From NCBI GenBank assembly GCA_964343305.1, contig CAYFJO010000004.1, forward strand, positions 15,779-79,778: a stretch of 64,000 nt of DNA. Reading direction: 5' to 3'. How positions within the stretch are numbered: the first letter of the stretch is position 1; each line of letters opens with the position of its first letter. Source of the stretch: CAYFJO01 sp964343305. Lineage in GTDB: Bacteria; Planctomycetota; Planctomycetia; Pirellulales; Pirellulaceae. The notes beneath the pieces were generated by a model. The model was given only the letters and a program-made list of their open reading frames with translations, made no database searches and had not been told where the DNA came from. Below are positions 1 through 9,783 of the stretch, in pieces. A program made the position numbers and the translations under genes.

Positions 1-45
1 AACAACGGCAATTCCGATCATCTTTGATATAATCGCACACTAACG

Positions 46-91
46 CGACGCGCCAGCGAGCGTCCCTAACTCATCTCTCGCTTGCGCGTCG
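46..91. repeat. Intergenic inverted repeat (CGACGCG..GCGAG family)
   Basis: Two 15-base arms (46-60 and 77-91) are complementary except for one base and enclose a 16-base loop. The same core, CGACGCGnAAGCGAG, recurs at about 11398 (one arm only), 14555-14614 and 54027-54080. It lies just upstream of the caspase/FG-GAP gene. It is a dispersed palindromic repeat of unknown role. Confidence 0.7.
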
Positions 92-140
92 GATAAATGT
101 GTGCCGGACATTCATAATTCCATCCTCTCAAGGTGATCAA

Positions 141-2651
141 ATGTCGCTAGCTATTCTTACCCTCGTGGTGGCTGTCTCCCAGGCAGCCAGTGACACGTCG
201 GTGCAATTTGAACCGCCCGTACGATTAACCGCGGCCGGAAAAGTGATTGACACCGACGTCGGCCACGCCGCTCCGTTCGTTGGTGACTTTGACGGCGACG
301 GAGTCAAGGATCTGCTAGTCGGCCAGTTTGGCGAAGGTCTGCTTTGGATCTATCGCAACGAGGGAACGAACGACCAGCCAAAACTGGCGGCCGGTGTGAA
401 ATTCAAGGACGGCAAAGACGACGGCCGTGTGCCAACTGGCTGATGTGTTGGCTTCGGTCCCCAGTTGGTGGACTTAAACGGCGACGGCCATCAAGACATG
501 CTGTCCGGCTCTTGGCCCGGCGAATTGTTTTGGTTCCGCGGCAGTGCTGACGGCAAGTTCTCCGCACCAGAGATGATCAAGGACAAAGACGGCAACTACA
601 TCAACATCGGCGGCGGAATCTCTGAACAGCCGGACGGCAGCATCATGATTACCGGTCACGGCGAGTTTGAAGAATCCGACGATGGCTGGATCGTCAAGTA
701 TCACGGCAAGACGATGAAGAGCACGGCCGAAAAGCCAATCTCCATCACGGGCACTGCCTCGGCCACACACGCGGTCGATTGGGATGACGACGGCGATCTC
801 GACTTGCTGGTCGGCAACATCCGCGGCGGCGTCTACCTGATTCCCAATGACGGTTCTGCCAAATCGTTTTTGTTTGGCAAAGAAAAACAACTCGTTGCGG
901 GCGGCGAACCGCTCTCGGTGGATGGCGATGCGGGTCCGTTTGCGGCGGACTGGGACAACGATGGCGACTTTGATTTGCTGGTCGGATCGGACGACGGCGG
1001 CGTGTCTTTGTTCGTGAACAACGGCTCGCGCAAGGCACCCGAATTGTCGAAGGCGGTCAAGATCGTACCCAATGGCGAAGTCAAATATGGTCGCGACGCA
1101 CCTGCGGAACCTTGTCGCGGCATTCGATCGAAAGTGTGCGTTGTCGATTGGAATGGCGATGGTTTGCTGGACTTGTTGGTCGGCGACTACGCGAGTCAAA
1201 AACCCGCCCTGCCGGAGCCCACACCGGAAGAGCGGGAGTTGCACAAGAAGCTTCGCAAAGAGCTAGACGCGCTGAGCCTAAAGTCAGGTCCGCTGTTCTC
1301 AAAACTCTTCGGCTCCAAACGTGTGAAAGATCCAGAGGAACACAAAAAACTCAGCAAGCAACTCAACGAGATCAGCAAGAAGCGGCAGAAACTACAAGAG
1401 CAACTGCCGCCGGAATATGAGAGCCACGGCTGGGTCTGGCTGTTCCAACAAAAGCGGACTGTTGCCAAAGTTAACGGGCGTACGTCTGGCAACTTGGCCC
1501 CGAGACTTGATCCGGCAAAGACACATGCTGTGATCGTGGGCGTGCTTCATTGGCAAAAAAAAGGTCTGACAACTTACCCAACAGATAACCGCAAAGACCG
1601 CGAGTTGTACAAGACGCTTGCAGGGATGGGCGTGCCCAAAGAGAACATGGTTCTCTTGCTGGATGAAGAGGGGGATCTTGCCAACATCCGTAAGGCAATC
1701 CGACAGGTTGCAGGCGGTGCGAGAGAAGGCGACACGTTTATCTTCTACTACGCCGGGCATGGTTCGCCGACATCGCGTGGCATTTGTTTCATGAATTATG
1801 ATGTGGGCGAGAAAGATTCGTTCGCTGTCTCGGAGCTGGCCGACATCCTCAAGCAGGATTTCAAAGGCGAACGTGTGTTGATGTTCGCCGACTGTTGTTT
1901 TTCCGGTGGTCTTGGTCACGCCGCAAAACAGCTCTCAGAAAACGGTTTCAAAGCAGCCAGCATTACTTCGGCCGCGGCGACCAATACGTCGACGAACAAC
2001 TGGACGTTTACGCACATCCTGGTCGACATCCTGCGCGGCAGTCGTGCAGCGGATCGAAATGGCGATAAAGTCATCACGATCACGGAAGCTACCCAGGAAG
2101 TCGGCGATGCGATGAAGTTTCGCGAGTATCAACAACACGGCCAATCACGATTCAACATCGCGGAAGATTTTCGCTTGTGTGTTGCAAATGGTTCTCAATC
2201 GAAAGCAAACATTCCAAAGCCATACGAATTGTTTGAATACGTCCAAGTCAAAGAGAACGGCGGATGGAAGCCCGCGCGGATTGTTGGCCTGAAGAACGAC
2301 AAGTTTGTTGGCGAGATTCAGCAGTATAGTACACGACGACTTGTTTCGGTGAGCAAGAGTGACGTGCGAAAGTTTCCCGAGGTGACACTCGGTCGTCGAA
2401 TTCCGGTGGTTCATGAGAAACCCGAAAAACCACTCAGCGACAAAGAGGCTCTCGCCAAGGCACAAGTCGATGGCAAGTACTCAGAACTGTTGAAGAAGAT
2501 CAAAGTCGAACACGACTATCGAAGCTATTCGGCGTTCAACGACTACGGGGCCTATCCGGCGACGAGCTATGCAGGTCACAACAATTTGCCCACAGGCTAC
2601 TGGGTGTACGTCTATCCAAACTGGTACATCTGGGAAAAGGAAGCGAAGTAA
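141..2651 (+). CDS. Secreted FG-GAP/VCBS repeat protein with caspase-like (peptidase C14) domain, interrupted by one in-frame TGA
   Basis: The ATG at 141 follows AAGGTGA at a good distance and opens a signal peptide (MSLAILTLVVAVSQAAS). The frame hits TGA at 441-443 and then continues in the same frame without another stop to 2651, giving 836 residues if the TGA is read through. Both sides of the TGA carry FG-GAP/VCBS repeats of the form DxDGDGxxDLLVG, which fold as beta-propeller blades. A lysine/glutamate-rich probable coiled coil follows (about 1215-1420). Then comes a caspase-like p20 domain: HAVIVGV near 1525, the catalytic His motif YYAGHG near 1746 and the catalytic Cys motif ADCCFSGG near 1885. 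The C-terminus carries a Tudor/SH3-like stretch and a Tyr/Trp-rich tail. By family the caspase part is a cysteine protease; its substrate is unknown. The TGA could be a nonsense mutation, a sequencing error or a selenocysteine codon (see findings). If it terminates, translation could restart at TTG 465 or GTG 468, but without a signal peptide. Confidence 0.75.
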
Positions 2652-2654
2652 CTC

Positions 2655-2715
2655 GTAGCACAGCCAGCTTGGCTGTTTTGCGCATATAAAGAAACAGGCT
2701 GGCAGCCTGTGCTAC
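2655..2715. repeat. Intergenic inverted repeat beginning GTAGCACAG
   Basis: The arms 2655-2678 and 2692-2715 both read inwards from GTAGCACAG and can form an imperfect hairpin. It lies between the stop of the caspase gene and the blaI promoter, so it could also end transcription of the former, although no T-tract follows. Confidence 0.65.
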
Positions 2716-2731
2716 TGGTGCTGAACTGACC

Positions 2732-2770
2732 TTGACTCAAGTACGAATGTACGCATAATTCGCGTACATT
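2732..2770 (+). promoter_or_regulatory. Probable blaI promoter with overlapping BlaI-type operator
   Basis: TTGACT (2732-2737) and CATAAT (2754-2759) form a -35/-10 pair with a 16-base spacer. A perfect 9-base inverted repeat, AATGTACGC (2746-2754) and GCGTACATT (2762-2770), surrounds the -10. The TGTA/TACA half-sites resemble BlaI/MecI operators. Its place 20 bases before the repressor start suggests autorepression. The match is seen in the sequence; binding is inferred. Confidence 0.75.
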
Positions 2771-2790
2771 TGTCATTGAGCGAGGTTTGG

Positions 2791-3171
2791 ATGACCGACC
2801 GACCGGCGTTGTCAAAAGGCGAAATGGAAGTCGCACGGGTTCTCTGGGGACTGGGCAAGGCGACGGTTCGCGAAGTCCACGAGGCATTTCCTGACGATCG
2901 TGACATCGATTTCACGACGGTGCAAACATATCTCCGCCGGCTGGAAGCCAAAGGCTATGCACGTGCCACGCTCGATGGTCGCACTCGGATTTACGCACCC
3001 AAGGTAAAACCTCGCACGGTGATTCGCGAAACGATCAACGATCTCGTCGAACGATTGTTTGGCGGCGAAGCACTGCCGCTGATGCGCCATCTGATCGAGG
3101 ACCGTGGCATCAGCGTAGATGACATCGCTGAACTGCGATCGCTGCTAGACCAACTTGAGGAGCAGGAATGA
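2791..3171 (+). CDS. BlaI/MecI/CopY-family transcriptional repressor
   Basis: This is a 126-residue winged-helix repressor. The ATG at 2791 gives MTDRPALSKGEMEVARVLW, which matches the usual N-terminus of the family; a TTG seven codons upstream falls inside the operator and is unlikely. The DNA-binding part runs to about residue 75 (TVREVHEAFP, then the recognition region DFTTVQTYLRRLEAKGYA), and the rest is the dimerisation and cleavage region. Its stop overlaps the ATG of the BlaR1-like gene (ATGATG at 3168), so the two are translationally coupled. In the classical pair the sensor peptidase triggers proteolytic inactivation of the repressor. The inducing signal is not known here, because the partner lacks a recognisable penicillin-binding domain. 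Confidence 0.9.
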   Translation: MTDRPALSKGEMEVARVLWGLGKATVREVHEAFPDDRDIDFTTVQTYLRRLEAKGYARATLDGRTRIYAPKVKPRTVIRETINDLVERLFGGEALPLMRHLIEDRGISVDDIAELRSLLDQLEEQE

Positions 3172-6100
3172 TGGATAACGAGTTTCTGCAGCTCGCTTGG
3201 GCGCAACTCTGGCAAGTGACGTTGGTCGCTGTGATCGTTGCGTCGATCGTGCGATTGGCCGCGCGAAAGCATGCGCATTTGGCGCATGTCTTGTGGCTGG
3301 TGGTGTTGTTGAAGTGCTTGACACCACCGCTGCTGACAAGTCCCAGCGGTGTGTTTTGCTGGGTTCACTTCGAAGCATCCGAGCACGAGCCATCCGCCGA
3401 GCCGATCGACGCGCCCGCGCAAGCTGATACGGAGTTGAAACCCGTGATTGTTGAACTTGGAGAGCCACTTGCGACGTTCTCGTCGCCGGAGACGCGAGAT
3501 CACAATCCTGTCGCCTTGCCCCATCCGTTGCCCCACGTCAATGCCATGGTGTCGACGGAAAGTGGCGTCGAGAAATCGCAACATCCCGCGGTTGATCAGT
3601 TTTCCACTAAAGTTGAGAAAAACCCGACTCTGCCCAAGGCCCGACTGCTGGGCCTGCTTTGGTGTTGGCTCGCCGGCACGGCTGCAATGGTTGGCTTGGC
3701 GACGATTCGTTGGATTTACTGTCTGCGGTCGATCAACCGTGCGGGTTGGTCGCGCGATGAAGTTCTCGAAGCGGTTGTCAAACGGCTCGCGAAAAAACTA
3801 CGGTTACGGCGCAAGGTTCGTTTGGTCATCACACACGGTCGGACTGGTCCCGCGTTGCTTGGAATCTTTCGACCAACGTTGCTCTTGCCGAAGATGATCG
3901 TTGACGGCAAGTCGCCGGAAGAGCTTGAACCGATTCTCGCGCACGAGTTAATTCACTTGCGGCGTGGGGATTTGTGGGTGGGTCTGCTGCAGGTGTTGGC
4001 TCAGGCATTGTGGTGGTTCCATCCACTGGTGTGGCTGGTCAATCGAATGCTGACGCGCGAGGCCGAGCGGTGTTGCGACGAGGAAGTGGTCGCCGAACTG
4101 GGCTGCGATCCGGCTCGCTATGCGCGCTGCTTGATCGATGTTTTGGAATTAAAGCAAACGTTGAAACCTGTTCCCGTCTTCCCTGGCGTGCGGCCGGTGG
4201 AAGTTACTTCGAAACGATTGGAGCGAATTATGAAACTCGGACAAGGAAGTCTGAAACGTACGCCGTGGTGGTGTTGGCTGGCGATGATTCTGATGGCATC
4301 GATGATGCTGCCTGGCGCGGCATTCGTCGCGTCGGCCAAGGACAAATCGAAAAAACGCGACCGTGCGGACAAGCGTCGAAACTCGGCCATTCAACCTTCG
4401 CCCAGCGGCGACAAGTCCAAGGTTTTCAGGCAGACCTACCGCGTTGCGGACCTGCTTAAGGAGATTCAATCCACACTGAAATTGGATGAAGAACATTCAA
4501 AAGTGTTTCTGATCGAGCATGTCAAAAGCGCCAGTGGCATTCAATGGCAGGACGCCGAGAGACTGGGAGTGGATTTCGATTTCGGCGATGATGGCAAGAC
4601 GATCGAAGCGAACTACATCGTTTCAAAGGAAGGTCGCAAATCGATTCTCTATTGGTCGGGCAATAAACTCGTCGCGATCCAGGGCAAGGCAGACCACGCT
4701 CGCCTCAATCGCGCGCTGGACGAAATCCGCCAAAACGGCCTGGAGCAGATCTTGATCGAAATGCACACCATCATCGCGCCGCCCGAATTGATCAACTCGC
4801 TTAGTTCGAACTGGGTCATTCCGCAAACGGTCATTTCGCCAGAGGAAGACACTGGTCCCCCTCGGGCAAATCCTTTGGACCGCCCACTGCCGGACAAGAA
4901 CGCCAAGCAAAGCAGCACAGCACGAATGTCCGTAGAGAAGAACTTGCCGGTGATGCTCGAGGTGCTCGAAAACGATCGACGCATTGAGATTCTTGACAAA
5001 CTCGGGCAACATGCCAAGGCGAACGTCCTGCAAGCACCGAAAGTCACTCTTTTCAATGGCCAATCGGCGGTTGTTGAAATCTCGACGCAGCGACCGTTTG
5101 TCGTCGGCATGCGAGACGGCGAGCCTCAGATTTGCGTCATTACCAGCGGATGGAAGATGCATCTGCGGCCGATGTTGCGCGGCAAGAATCTCGTGTGGTT
5201 GGATTACGAGATGACGCTGTCGAACATCCGCGGCGTCGAGCAAACCAAAATCAAGACCAACGGCGGCGATGAGACCGTTGCCCTGCAAGTGCCTGAAGTA
5301 GCCAAAACGCAAATTGATTCGTCCGTCGAGATGCCTTTGGGCAAAACGCTGTTGGTTGGCGGGTTGAAGACAGCCAAGGTCAAAGACGAAACACGATCGC
5401 TGTTGGTGCTGCTTCGCGCGACGAAAGTTGACGCGAAGGAGATCACCAAATCGACTCGCACGGGAAAGTTGATGTTTGAATCAGACGTCAGCCACAGCGC
5501 TGGCATAAAGGGCGATGTGAAGCTCGCCGCGAAAGAAGAACCTGCGGATCCGTTTGCATACGTGGATTTTTCGCGAGGTGTGTTGATACGTGTCGCATCT
5601 TCGAACGGCGGGATCTTTGGTGAACTTGCGAAGACCGATCCGAAGACGCGTTCTCGACTCCACTCACGGCTGAAACAGATCGGTGCTCACATCGACGTCC
5701 TCAAATCTGCAAACGTGCGAGAAACCAAAGACCGGTTTGAAATGCAAATGGATGATTGCCGAGCTTTGGTTTCAGATGAGAGCGATGGCGTCCGAGTTAT
5801 GATCAAGGCTGACTCTGGAATTCTCAGAATCGGCAAGAAGGGCAACGATGACATCAATTTCGAGTTACTTGGTAATGCGATGTTGAGTGTTTCGGAAGAA
5901 CTCGAAATGCGGGCCGATCGAATCGTAGCAAACGATAATGAAACCATCACGCTGGTTGGACATGCACGGGTGATCAGTCGCGAGGAAGGCTTCGAGTTGA
6001 CGGCCGACAAGATCACTTGCGATGACGATACGATACTCGAAGGCAACGCACGACTGAAACGCAAACTGCCAGATGGACGCGTCGACGAGGTTGTTGCCAA

Positions 6101-7970
6101 ACGGATTGTGTGGAATTCCGAAAGTGGCCAGGTTCAAGTCGACGGAGTGAAGGTGATCGACTACTCAGTAAAACCGGCCGCGGCAGTTCGCGATATTGAT
6201 GCTCGCGACACTTCGATTCGGTCAATTATCGAACGACTCAACGCATTAATTGACGAAAGTCGATTTGCGGAAGCAGAAGTCGTCGTTCGTCAGGCAAAGG
6301 AAAGATATCCCGGCCATCCTGAAGTGGAAAAAATGCATTCAAAGTTTTGGCGCACCTACAAACAGAGCTTGCGCCCTTGGCGTTCGAAAGATGACGTCCA
6401 TTATTTTGAGCCTGGTCCAGAATTCAAACTCATTCGAGAGCCGGAAGCTCCCAAGAAGTACGCGATCACTCATGGGTTAATGGACGGCAAAGATTGTGAG
6501 TCAGTGCCAACCGATGCCGAAGTCATGCAAGTGCTAAAGAAAAAGCGCCCCATCGAAGGTGGACCGCCGGAACTTCACGAAACGAAATTGAAAGATGTCC
6601 GCATCGTCAAGGAAAAGATCGCGGACTATTTGGACCCGCCGCGAGTCTTTCCACTTGTCGGTCCTGCACAACTACATCACACGCACTTCAAATGCACGAT
6701 CTATTTTACGAATCATGTGAAAGTCGGTTGGCCAAACAAGCACGAGAGAAGCGAGGATATCGTGGAAGTCGTGTATGTTGACGTCCATCACTTCCATCGC
6801 GTGGGCGGATTGTCGCCGAAAGCGGACAAAGACGAGGAAGCGATCAGCTTTGATGACGAAGTAGCTTGGGACCAAATGTCACGAGTTGATTTGGATGGTG
6901 CATCGCTGGAACGCATCAAGCGTCAATTGAGCACTCCGATCGCGTTGAATCACGACAAAATCCCATTCAAGGAAGTAATCGAACGTTTGAGTAAGGCGGC
7001 CGGCGTCAACATGTTGCTGGACGCGCGCGGGTTGGCCGCCGAAGGGATTACGACCGACGAGCCAATCACTATAAACCTGGCCAAGCCAATTCGTATCGCG
7101 AGTGCGTTAAAGTTGATTCTCGAACCACTTCGATTGAAGTATGAGATCCGAAATGAAGTCGTAAAAATCACCAGCAATTCGGCGGCCGACGAGCACATCT
7201 ACGCCAAGACCTACTACGTGGCAGATCTTGTCGTTCCAGTTCCCAAGACGGTGCATCTGGACGAGCCGAAAGATCGCTCAATCGACAACACTGGGCCTCA
7301 GTTCGATACGCTGATCGACTTGATTCACGCGACCATTTCTCCGCAAACGTGGGACGAAGTCGGCGGGCCCGGCTCAATTGCCGCGTTTGAAACCAACCTC
7401 AGTCTGGTTGTTTCCCAGTCGCGAACAGTTCACGAGGAAATCGAGGACTTTCTGATTCAACTGCGTCGCTTGCAGGACGTTCAGGTGACTTGCGAACTGC
7501 GCTTGTTTCGTATGTCGCAAAAGACGTTCAACGACTTGTGGGATAAACCTTGGGACGAGACATCCCCCGTTTTGAACGACACCGAGACGTTCTTCTTGCT
7601 GCAGGCTTTCAAGGGCAACAAGAATGTGGCGTCTCTGGGATCGCCCAAAGTGACGCTGTTCAATGGACAACAGTTGGATTCGCCGCTTGAATTCCGTCGA
7701 AGCAACGAGGCCGATGCAAAACGAATGCATCTGACGCCAGTCGTATCTGCCGATCGGCGGAGTGTCCGTATCCAGTGTGCCACAAAAATGGATGCGAATG
7801 ATCAACTCACCGATGCGATAACGAAGTCCGTCTTGGACGGTCAAACGCTGCTAGTCGACGTGAGCAAACAATTGGGCGAAAAAGATCAGCACACGTTTGT
7901 CCTCATCACCCCTCGCATCATCGTGGAAGAAGAGGAAGAGGCACTTTCAGAGGATCCACTGGAAAAATGA
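3168..7970 (+). CDS. Giant BlaR1-like M56 membrane peptidase fused to secretin-like and LptA-like segments
   Basis: The 1600-residue protein has an SD of GAGGAGCAGGA and its start overlaps blaI. Residues 1-390 form a BlaR1/M56 sensor: hydrophobic segments near 8-30, 40-58, 160-185, 270-295 and 365-388, with the zinc motif HELIH near residue 259 and a downstream EAERCCDEEVV acidic motif. The remainder is probably extracytoplasmic. It holds secretin-like modules (PKVTLFNGQSAVV near 620-640, MPLGKTLLVGGL near 720), an LptA/OstA-like ladder (about 870-1010; repeated LxGNAxL and ADxIxxxDxxT patterns), a short TPR-like helix pair, an STN/N0-like secretin segment (about 1260-1340) and a second secretin-like end (PKVTLFNGQQLDSPLEF, about 1490). 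Classical BlaR1 instead carries a beta-lactam-binding domain here. What the extra part senses or binds is unknown. The frame is open throughout, so this is a real fusion in this assembly. Confidence 0.8.
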   Translation: MMDNEFLQLAWAQLWQVTLVAVIVASIVRLAARKHAHLAHVLWLVVLLKCLTPPLLTSPSGVFCWVHFEASEHEPSAEPIDAPAQADTELKPVIVELGEPLATFSSPETRDHNPVALPHPLPHVNAMVSTESGVEKSQHPAVDQFSTKVEKNPTLPKARLLGLLWCWLAGTAAMVGLATIRWIYCLRSINRAGWSRDEVLEAVVKRLAKKLRLRRKVRLVITHGRTGPALLGIFRPTLLLPKMIVDGKSPEELEPILAHELIHLRRGDLWVGLLQVLAQALWWFHPLVWLVNRMLTREAERCCDEEVVAELGCDPARYARCLIDVLELKQTLKPVPVFPGVRPVEVTSKRLERIMKLGQGSLKRTPWWCWLAMILMASMMLPGAAFVASAKDKSKKRDRADKRRNSAIQPSPSGDKSKVFRQTYRVADLLKEIQSTLKLDEEHSKVFLIEHVKSASGIQWQDAERLGVDFDFGDDGKTIEANYIVSKEGRKSILYWSGNKLVAIQGKADHARLNRALDEIRQNGLEQILIEMHTIIAPPELINSLSSNWVIPQTVISPEEDTGPPRANPLDRPLPDKNAKQSSTARMSVEKNLPVMLEVLENDRRIEILDKLGQHAKANVLQAPKVTLFNGQSAVVEISTQRPFVVGMRDGEPQICVITSGWKMHLRPMLRGKNLVWLDYEMTLSNIRGVEQTKIKTNGGDETVALQVPEVAKTQIDSSVEMPLGKTLLVGGLKTAKVKDETRSLLVLLRATKVDAKEITKSTRTGKLMFESDVSHSAGIKGDVKLAAKEEPADPFAYVDFSRGVLIRVASSNGGIFGELAKTDPKTRSRLHSRLKQIGAHIDVLKSANVRETKDRFEMQMDDCRALVSDESDGVRVMIKADSGILRIGKKGNDDINFELLGNAMLSVSEELEMRADRIVANDNETITLVGHARVISREEGFELTADKITCDDDTILEGNARLKRKLPDGRVDEVVAKRIVWNSESGQVQVDGVKVIDYSVKPAAAVRDIDARDTSIRSIIERLNALIDESRFAEAEVVVRQAKERYPGHPEVEKMHSKFWRTYKQSLRPWRSKDDVHYFEPGPEFKLIREPEAPKKYAITHGLMDGKDCESVPTDAEVMQVLKKKRPIEGGPPELHETKLKDVRIVKEKIADYLDPPRVFPLVGPAQLHHTHFKCTIYFTNHVKVGWPNKHERSEDIVEVVYVDVHHFHRVGGLSPKADKDEEAISFDDEVAWDQMSRVDLDGASLERIKRQLSTPIALNHDKIPFKEVIERLSKAAGVNMLLDARGLAAEGITTDEPITINLAKPIRIASALKLILEPLRLKYEIRNEVVKITSNSAADEHIYAKTYYVADLVVPVPKTVHLDEPKDRSIDNTGPQFDTLIDLIHATISPQTWDEVGGPGSIAAFETNLSLVVSQSRTVHEEIEDFLIQLRRLQDVQVTCELRLFRMSQKTFNDLWDKPWDETSPVLNDTETFFLLQAFKGNKNVASLGSPKVTLFNGQQLDSPLEFRRSNEADAKRMHLTPVVSADRRSVRIQCATKMDANDQLTDAITKSVLDGQTLLVDVSKQLGEKDQHTFVLITPRIIVEEEEEALSEDPLEK

Positions 7971-8031
7971 TTGAATGCCTGCGACGCGAGGAAGATCAAC
8001 ATTGATTCCGGACACATGAAACTGCCTTTGG

Positions 8032-8352
8032 TTAGCAAACGTCGTTGCCCAGTGAGCGAAGTAAATCGTAACTGAAAATCCCCGTGTCGTGTCCGTCGCT
8101 GAATTCGATTGTGTACGCGTACGTGCCGACTGGTGTCATTCCGTTGATTCGCATCGGTTGGGCCTCGGCGGCGGACAAAACAGGCAGCGTATCGGAAGGT
8201 GGCGGTGGGGCATTGAGTTTCTCGCGACAAGAGGCACACGGACACGCGCCGCGCAACTCCTCGATCGAATAACGACGCCGTGAACCATCGCTCCACGCGA
8301 TTTCGATGTGGTCATCGTCGATGCGCTGAATGTCGGCCGGTTGGATGTTCAA
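8032..8352 (-). CDS. DUF971 domain protein (gamma-butyrobetaine hydroxylase N-terminal-like)
   Basis: The 106-residue protein shows the DUF971 pattern: an early IAWSDGSRRRYSIEELRGACPCASCREK block and a late GTYAYTIEFSDGHDTGIFSYDLLRSL block. The Cys pair in CPCASC is typical. Proteins of this family often sit next to iron-sulfur cluster assembly genes. Here it starts inside the last codon of the cysteine-desulfurase-like gene (ATGA overlap at 8349-8352), so the two are probably co-translated. A small role in Fe-S assembly or metal handling is inferred, not shown. Confidence 0.85.
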   Translation of the reverse strand: MNIQPADIQRIDDDHIEIAWSDGSRRRYSIEELRGACPCASCREKLNAPPPPSDTLPVLSAAEAQPMRINGMTPVGTYAYTIEFSDGHDTGIFSYDLLRSLGNDVC

Positions 8353-9602
8353 TTCTCTAATTCTGCTAGTAAACGGTCCACTTCACTGGCCGTGTTATAG
8401 TGCGCCAAACCGATGCGGACCATGCCTTCTGGCTCGAGCCCCAGTGTCTCGGTCAATTGCAACGCATAGTAATTTCCGTTCCAAACGAAGATTCCCGCCT
8501 CGCCAAGCCGCTCGGCTAACTCGGTGGCGGTTTCCTTGTCGCTGGTGATGGCGACGGTCGGCAGTCGTTCGTCACAGCGATCGGTGGCGGTGATGCCCCG
8601 GACTCGCATATGTGGCAGCTTGGCGAGACCATCCAACAGTCGCGCGACCAGCCGTTGTTCGTAATCCACGATTGCAGCATAGGCGGCTTGGAGTGCGGCA
8701 CGTCGGTCGAGCGAATCATCGGCAGCGACCGCGCGTCCCAAGTCTGCGAGATAATCCACCGCAGCCAGCGCACCCGCGATGCCCTCGTGATTTTGTGTTC
8801 CGGTCATCCATTTGCCGGGCAACGAGTTTGGTGCGGGACGAACCTTGTAAGCGTCGAGCCCTTCCATCAACTCGCGACGCCCCCACAGGACGCCAACATG
8901 AGGACCGAAAAACTTGTACACCGAACAGGCCAGAAAATCGCAACCGAGTGCCCCAACGTCAATCAGAGCATGCGGCGCGTAGTGGACTGCATCGAGGAAA
9001 ACCCGCGCTCCAACCTCATGCGCCCATGTCGAAATCTCTCGCACCGGATTCAGCGTCCCAACGGAATTCGACGCGCAGCCCACCGCAACGAGTTTGGTGC
9101 GATCGCACAGCTTCGTTTTCAAGTCGTCCAGATCCAGGGTGCAATCGTCTTTGCGAAACTCGACGTATTGAACCTTCGCACCGGCGTCTTGAGCCGCCAG
9201 CACCCACGGTGAAACGTTCGCCTCGTGATCCAGTCGAGTGACGATCACTTCGTCGCCGGCTTGCCAAGTTCGTGCCAGCGATCGCGACAAGGCAAACGTG
9301 AGCGTCGTCATGTTTGCCCCGAATACCACGGTCGCTGGATCATCCGTGCCCACAAAATCGGCCACCGCCTCGTGGGCCTGATCGAGAATCATGTCGCTCT
9401 CGCGGCTGGTCGCAAACAGGCCCTCATGATTGGCGTTCGTCTGGGCAAGGTAGTTGCTAACCGCGTCAATCACACGCTGCGGGACTTGCGTGCCACCAGG
9501 CCCGTCGAAGTAAATCCCGGGCACGCCGTTCACTTTACGCGACAGGGCCGGAAATTGGCGACGGCATGAATCGATGTGTTCCGGAGTTAGTTTTCCACTC
9601 AT
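8349..9602 (-). CDS. Cysteine desulfurase-like aminotransferase class V (TIGR01976-like)
   Basis: The 417-residue protein has the fold-type I PLP layout. Visible landmarks are YFDGPGGTQVP near residue 31, ANHEGLFATSRESD near 57, FGANMTTLTFALSRSL near 94, the PLP-phosphate and ring-binding stretch FLDAVHYAPH near 202, and the Schiff-base lysine in SVYKFFGPHVG (K230). The family resembles SufS/CsdA desulfurases and selenocysteine lyases; the SFDGPGGTQ-type start and NANHEG motif point to the TIGR01976 subgroup, whose substrate is not firmly known. It precedes the DUF971 gene with a 4-base overlap. A sulfur-transfer function for Fe-S synthesis is plausible; other PLP lyase reactions are possible. 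Confidence 0.88.
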   Translation of the reverse strand: MSGKLTPEHIDSCRRQFPALSRKVNGVPGIYFDGPGGTQVPQRVIDAVSNYLAQTNANHEGLFATSRESDMILDQAHEAVADFVGTDDPATVVFGANMTTLTFALSRSLARTWQAGDEVIVTRLDHEANVSPWVLAAQDAGAKVQYVEFRKDDCTLDLDDLKTKLCDRTKLVAVGCASNSVGTLNPVREISTWAHEVGARVFLDAVHYAPHALIDVGALGCDFLACSVYKFFGPHVGVLWGRRELMEGLDAYKVRPAPNSLPGKWMTGTQNHEGIAGALAAVDYLADLGRAVAADDSLDRRAALQAAYAAIVDYEQRLVARLLDGLAKLPHMRVRGITATDRCDERLPTVAITSDKETATELAERLGEAGIFVWNGNYYALQLTETLGLEPEGMVRIGLAHYNTASEVDRLLAELEN

Positions 9603-9783
9603 AGCGGTCGATGCAAACGAATTGCAACAGAAGCAAACGGAGGCAACAGAGACGGAATCCTCTTCATTTGCTCCGTTCCCTTCTGTTCAAAAATGCGAGC
9701 GAGACAGAAATGTGATAACCGAATGTCTTTTTGTTATGATGGTCCGAGAAGAGTTCCACAAGTACGTCGCGAAGAATTACGCC

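Noticed and set aside
474..1244. A 256-codon minus-strand frame inside the caspase gene
   Set aside because: It mirrors the GC-rich codon pattern of the + strand gene, has no recognisable protein features and no SD.
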